Assembly (NCBI GenBank): GCA_041545745.1
Contig: CP168152.1
Span: 2,602,001 to 2,666,000 of the forward strand
DNA: 64,000 bases
Origin: Stenotrophomonas indicatrix
GTDB lineage: Bacteria > Pseudomonadota > Gammaproteobacteria > Xanthomonadales > Xanthomonadaceae
Reading direction: 5' to 3'
A program made the position numbers and the translations under genes. The notes below the pieces were generated by a model. The model made no database searches, was not told the DNA's origin, and saw nothing but the letters and a program-made list of their open reading frames with translations. Positions 63,285-64,000 of this stretch are shown piece after piece; position 1 is the stretch's first letter, and every line of letters begins with the position of its first letter.

Positions 63285-64000
63285 ATGTCCCTCGCCCCCG
63301 CCGACTGGCCCGTCGCCCAGTCCGTCGAACAGATCGCCGCCAACCTGGTCACCGTACGCCAGCGCATCGCCAGCGCCTGCGCCCGCGCCGGTCGTGATCC
63401 GGCCAGCGTGCGCCTGCTGCCGGTCAGCAAGACCGTCGATGAAGCGCGCATCCGCATGGCCGTCGCCGCCGGCTGCCACGAACTGGGTGAGAACAAGGTG
63501 CAGGAGGCACAACGCAAGGCCGAGGCCATGGCCGACCTTGGCGTGCACTGGTCGGTCATCGGCCACCTGCAGACCAACAAGGCCCGGTACGTCGCACGCT
63601 TCGCCAGCGAGTTCCAGGCGCTGGACAGCCTGCGCGTGGCCGAGGCGCTGCAGCAGCGACTGCTGCTGGAGGACCGCACGCTGGATGTGTTCGTACAGGT
63701 CAACACCTCGGCCGAGCCCAGCAAATACGGCCTGGAACCGGCTGCGGTGGCCGACTTCGTGCATCAGCTGCCCGCCTTCGACCGCCTGCGCGTGCGCGGC
63801 CTGATGACCCTGGCCATCTTCACTGCGGACGTGGAGCGTGTACGCGCCTGCTTCGTGCGCCTGCGCGAGCTGCGCGACCAGTTGCAGCAGACGGCACCGG
63901 CTGGCATCGACCTGTCGCAGCTGTCGATGGGCATGTCCGGTGATTTTGAAGTCGCCATCGAGGAAGGCGCCACTGTCGTCCGTGTCGGCCAGGCGATCTT
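63285..64000 (+). CDS. yggS: YggS-family pyridoxal phosphate homeostasis protein, cut off by the window end
   Basis: The first 238 residues of a PLP-binding protein (family length 230-260). The PLP lysine is that of LLPVSKTV near residue 46. Other landmarks are GENKVQEA, WSVIGHLQTNKARYV, VQVNTSAEPSKYG, LMTLAIF and the late LSMGMSGDFEVAIEEGATVVRVG. It keeps free PLP and amino acid metabolism in balance. GGAGG lies seven bases before ATG 63285. The gene is divergent from the MocR-type regulator. The end is outside the window. Confidence 0.93.
   Translation, partial: MSLAPADWPVAQSVEQIAANLVTVRQRIASACARAGRDPASVRLLPVSKTVDEARIRMAVAAGCHELGENKVQEAQRKAEAMADLGVHWSVIGHLQTNKARYVARFASEFQALDSLRVAEALQQRLLLEDRTLDVFVQVNTSAEPSKYGLEPAAVADFVHQLPAFDRLRVRGLMTLAIFTADVERVRACFVRLRELRDQLQQTAPAGIDLSQLSMGMSGDFEVAIEEGATVVRVGQAI

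Overview
The window is high-GC chromosomal DNA from a gamma-proteobacterium of the Xanthomonadaceae, most probably Stenotrophomonas (S. maltophilia group). The reasons are the many short palindromes ending in GTAG/CTAC, which match the SMAG repeats described for S. maltophilia, a Xanthomonadaceae-type LexA box in front of an imuA-imuB-dnaE2 cassette, and an alpha-amino acid ester hydrolase whose active-site spacing matches the Xanthomonas citri enzyme. The genus is an inference. There are about 45 chromosomal genes and no phage, plasmid, insertion sequence, CRISPR array, tRNA or rRNA that I can see.

Layout. 1-6.5 kb: a tightly overlapping minus-strand operon (AraC-type regulator, YcaC-like hydrolase, a doxX gene split by a frameshift, exported amidohydrolase, alginate-export-type porin, MFS exporter). 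6.5-10.7 kb: a small membrane protein, then a divergent two-component system with a large periplasmic propeller sensor. 10.7-11.2 kb: composite palindromic element A. 11.2-13.5 kb: MFS exporter with divergent LysR regulator. 13.5-23.8 kb: a BapA/Lap-type biofilm system (1902-residue repeat adhesin, TolC-like channel, ABC exporter, HlyD-type adaptor). 24.3-29.4 kb: amidohydrolase, ankyrin lipoprotein, LysR regulator, composite palindromic element B, and a cytosine-deaminase-like enzyme. 29.5-36.7 kb: small exported or lipid-related proteins, a TonB-dependent receptor, CDP-diacylglycerol diphosphatase and an I78 inhibitor lipoprotein.

36.7-42.2 kb: the lactate operon lldP-lldR-lldD-dld with two visible LldR-type operators. 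42.2-44.9 kb: an MgtC-like protein and an SDR dehydrogenase with a divergent AraC regulator. 44.9-45.4 kb: a six-unit tandem array built from two different GTAG palindromes. 45.4-50.4 kb: beta-lactam-type ester hydrolase, and a SnoaL-like protein plus MFS exporter with divergent LysR. 50.3-56 kb: a perfect 29-bp hairpin, a GH3 glycosidase with an extra N-terminal domain, a VOC protein, an AraC regulator and a fatty-acid-hydroxylase-type membrane enzyme. 56-61.4 kb: the SOS mutagenesis cassette. 61.4-64 kb: a membrane-anchored protein, and a MocR-type regulator divergent from yggS (running off the end), both linked to pyridoxal phosphate.

The most unusual structure is the pair of composite palindromic elements (about 560 and 630 bp). 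Each fills, stop codon to stop codon, the gap between two convergent genes. Each is built as nested hairpins mirrored about a central TCGAAATATTCGA, and the stem changes between copies are compensatory. I know of no description of them. Other points are the operators readable in front of lldP, mocR/yggS, imuA and two LysR/MFS pairs, the doxX frameshift, and the EEP-like domain fused to the GH3 enzyme.
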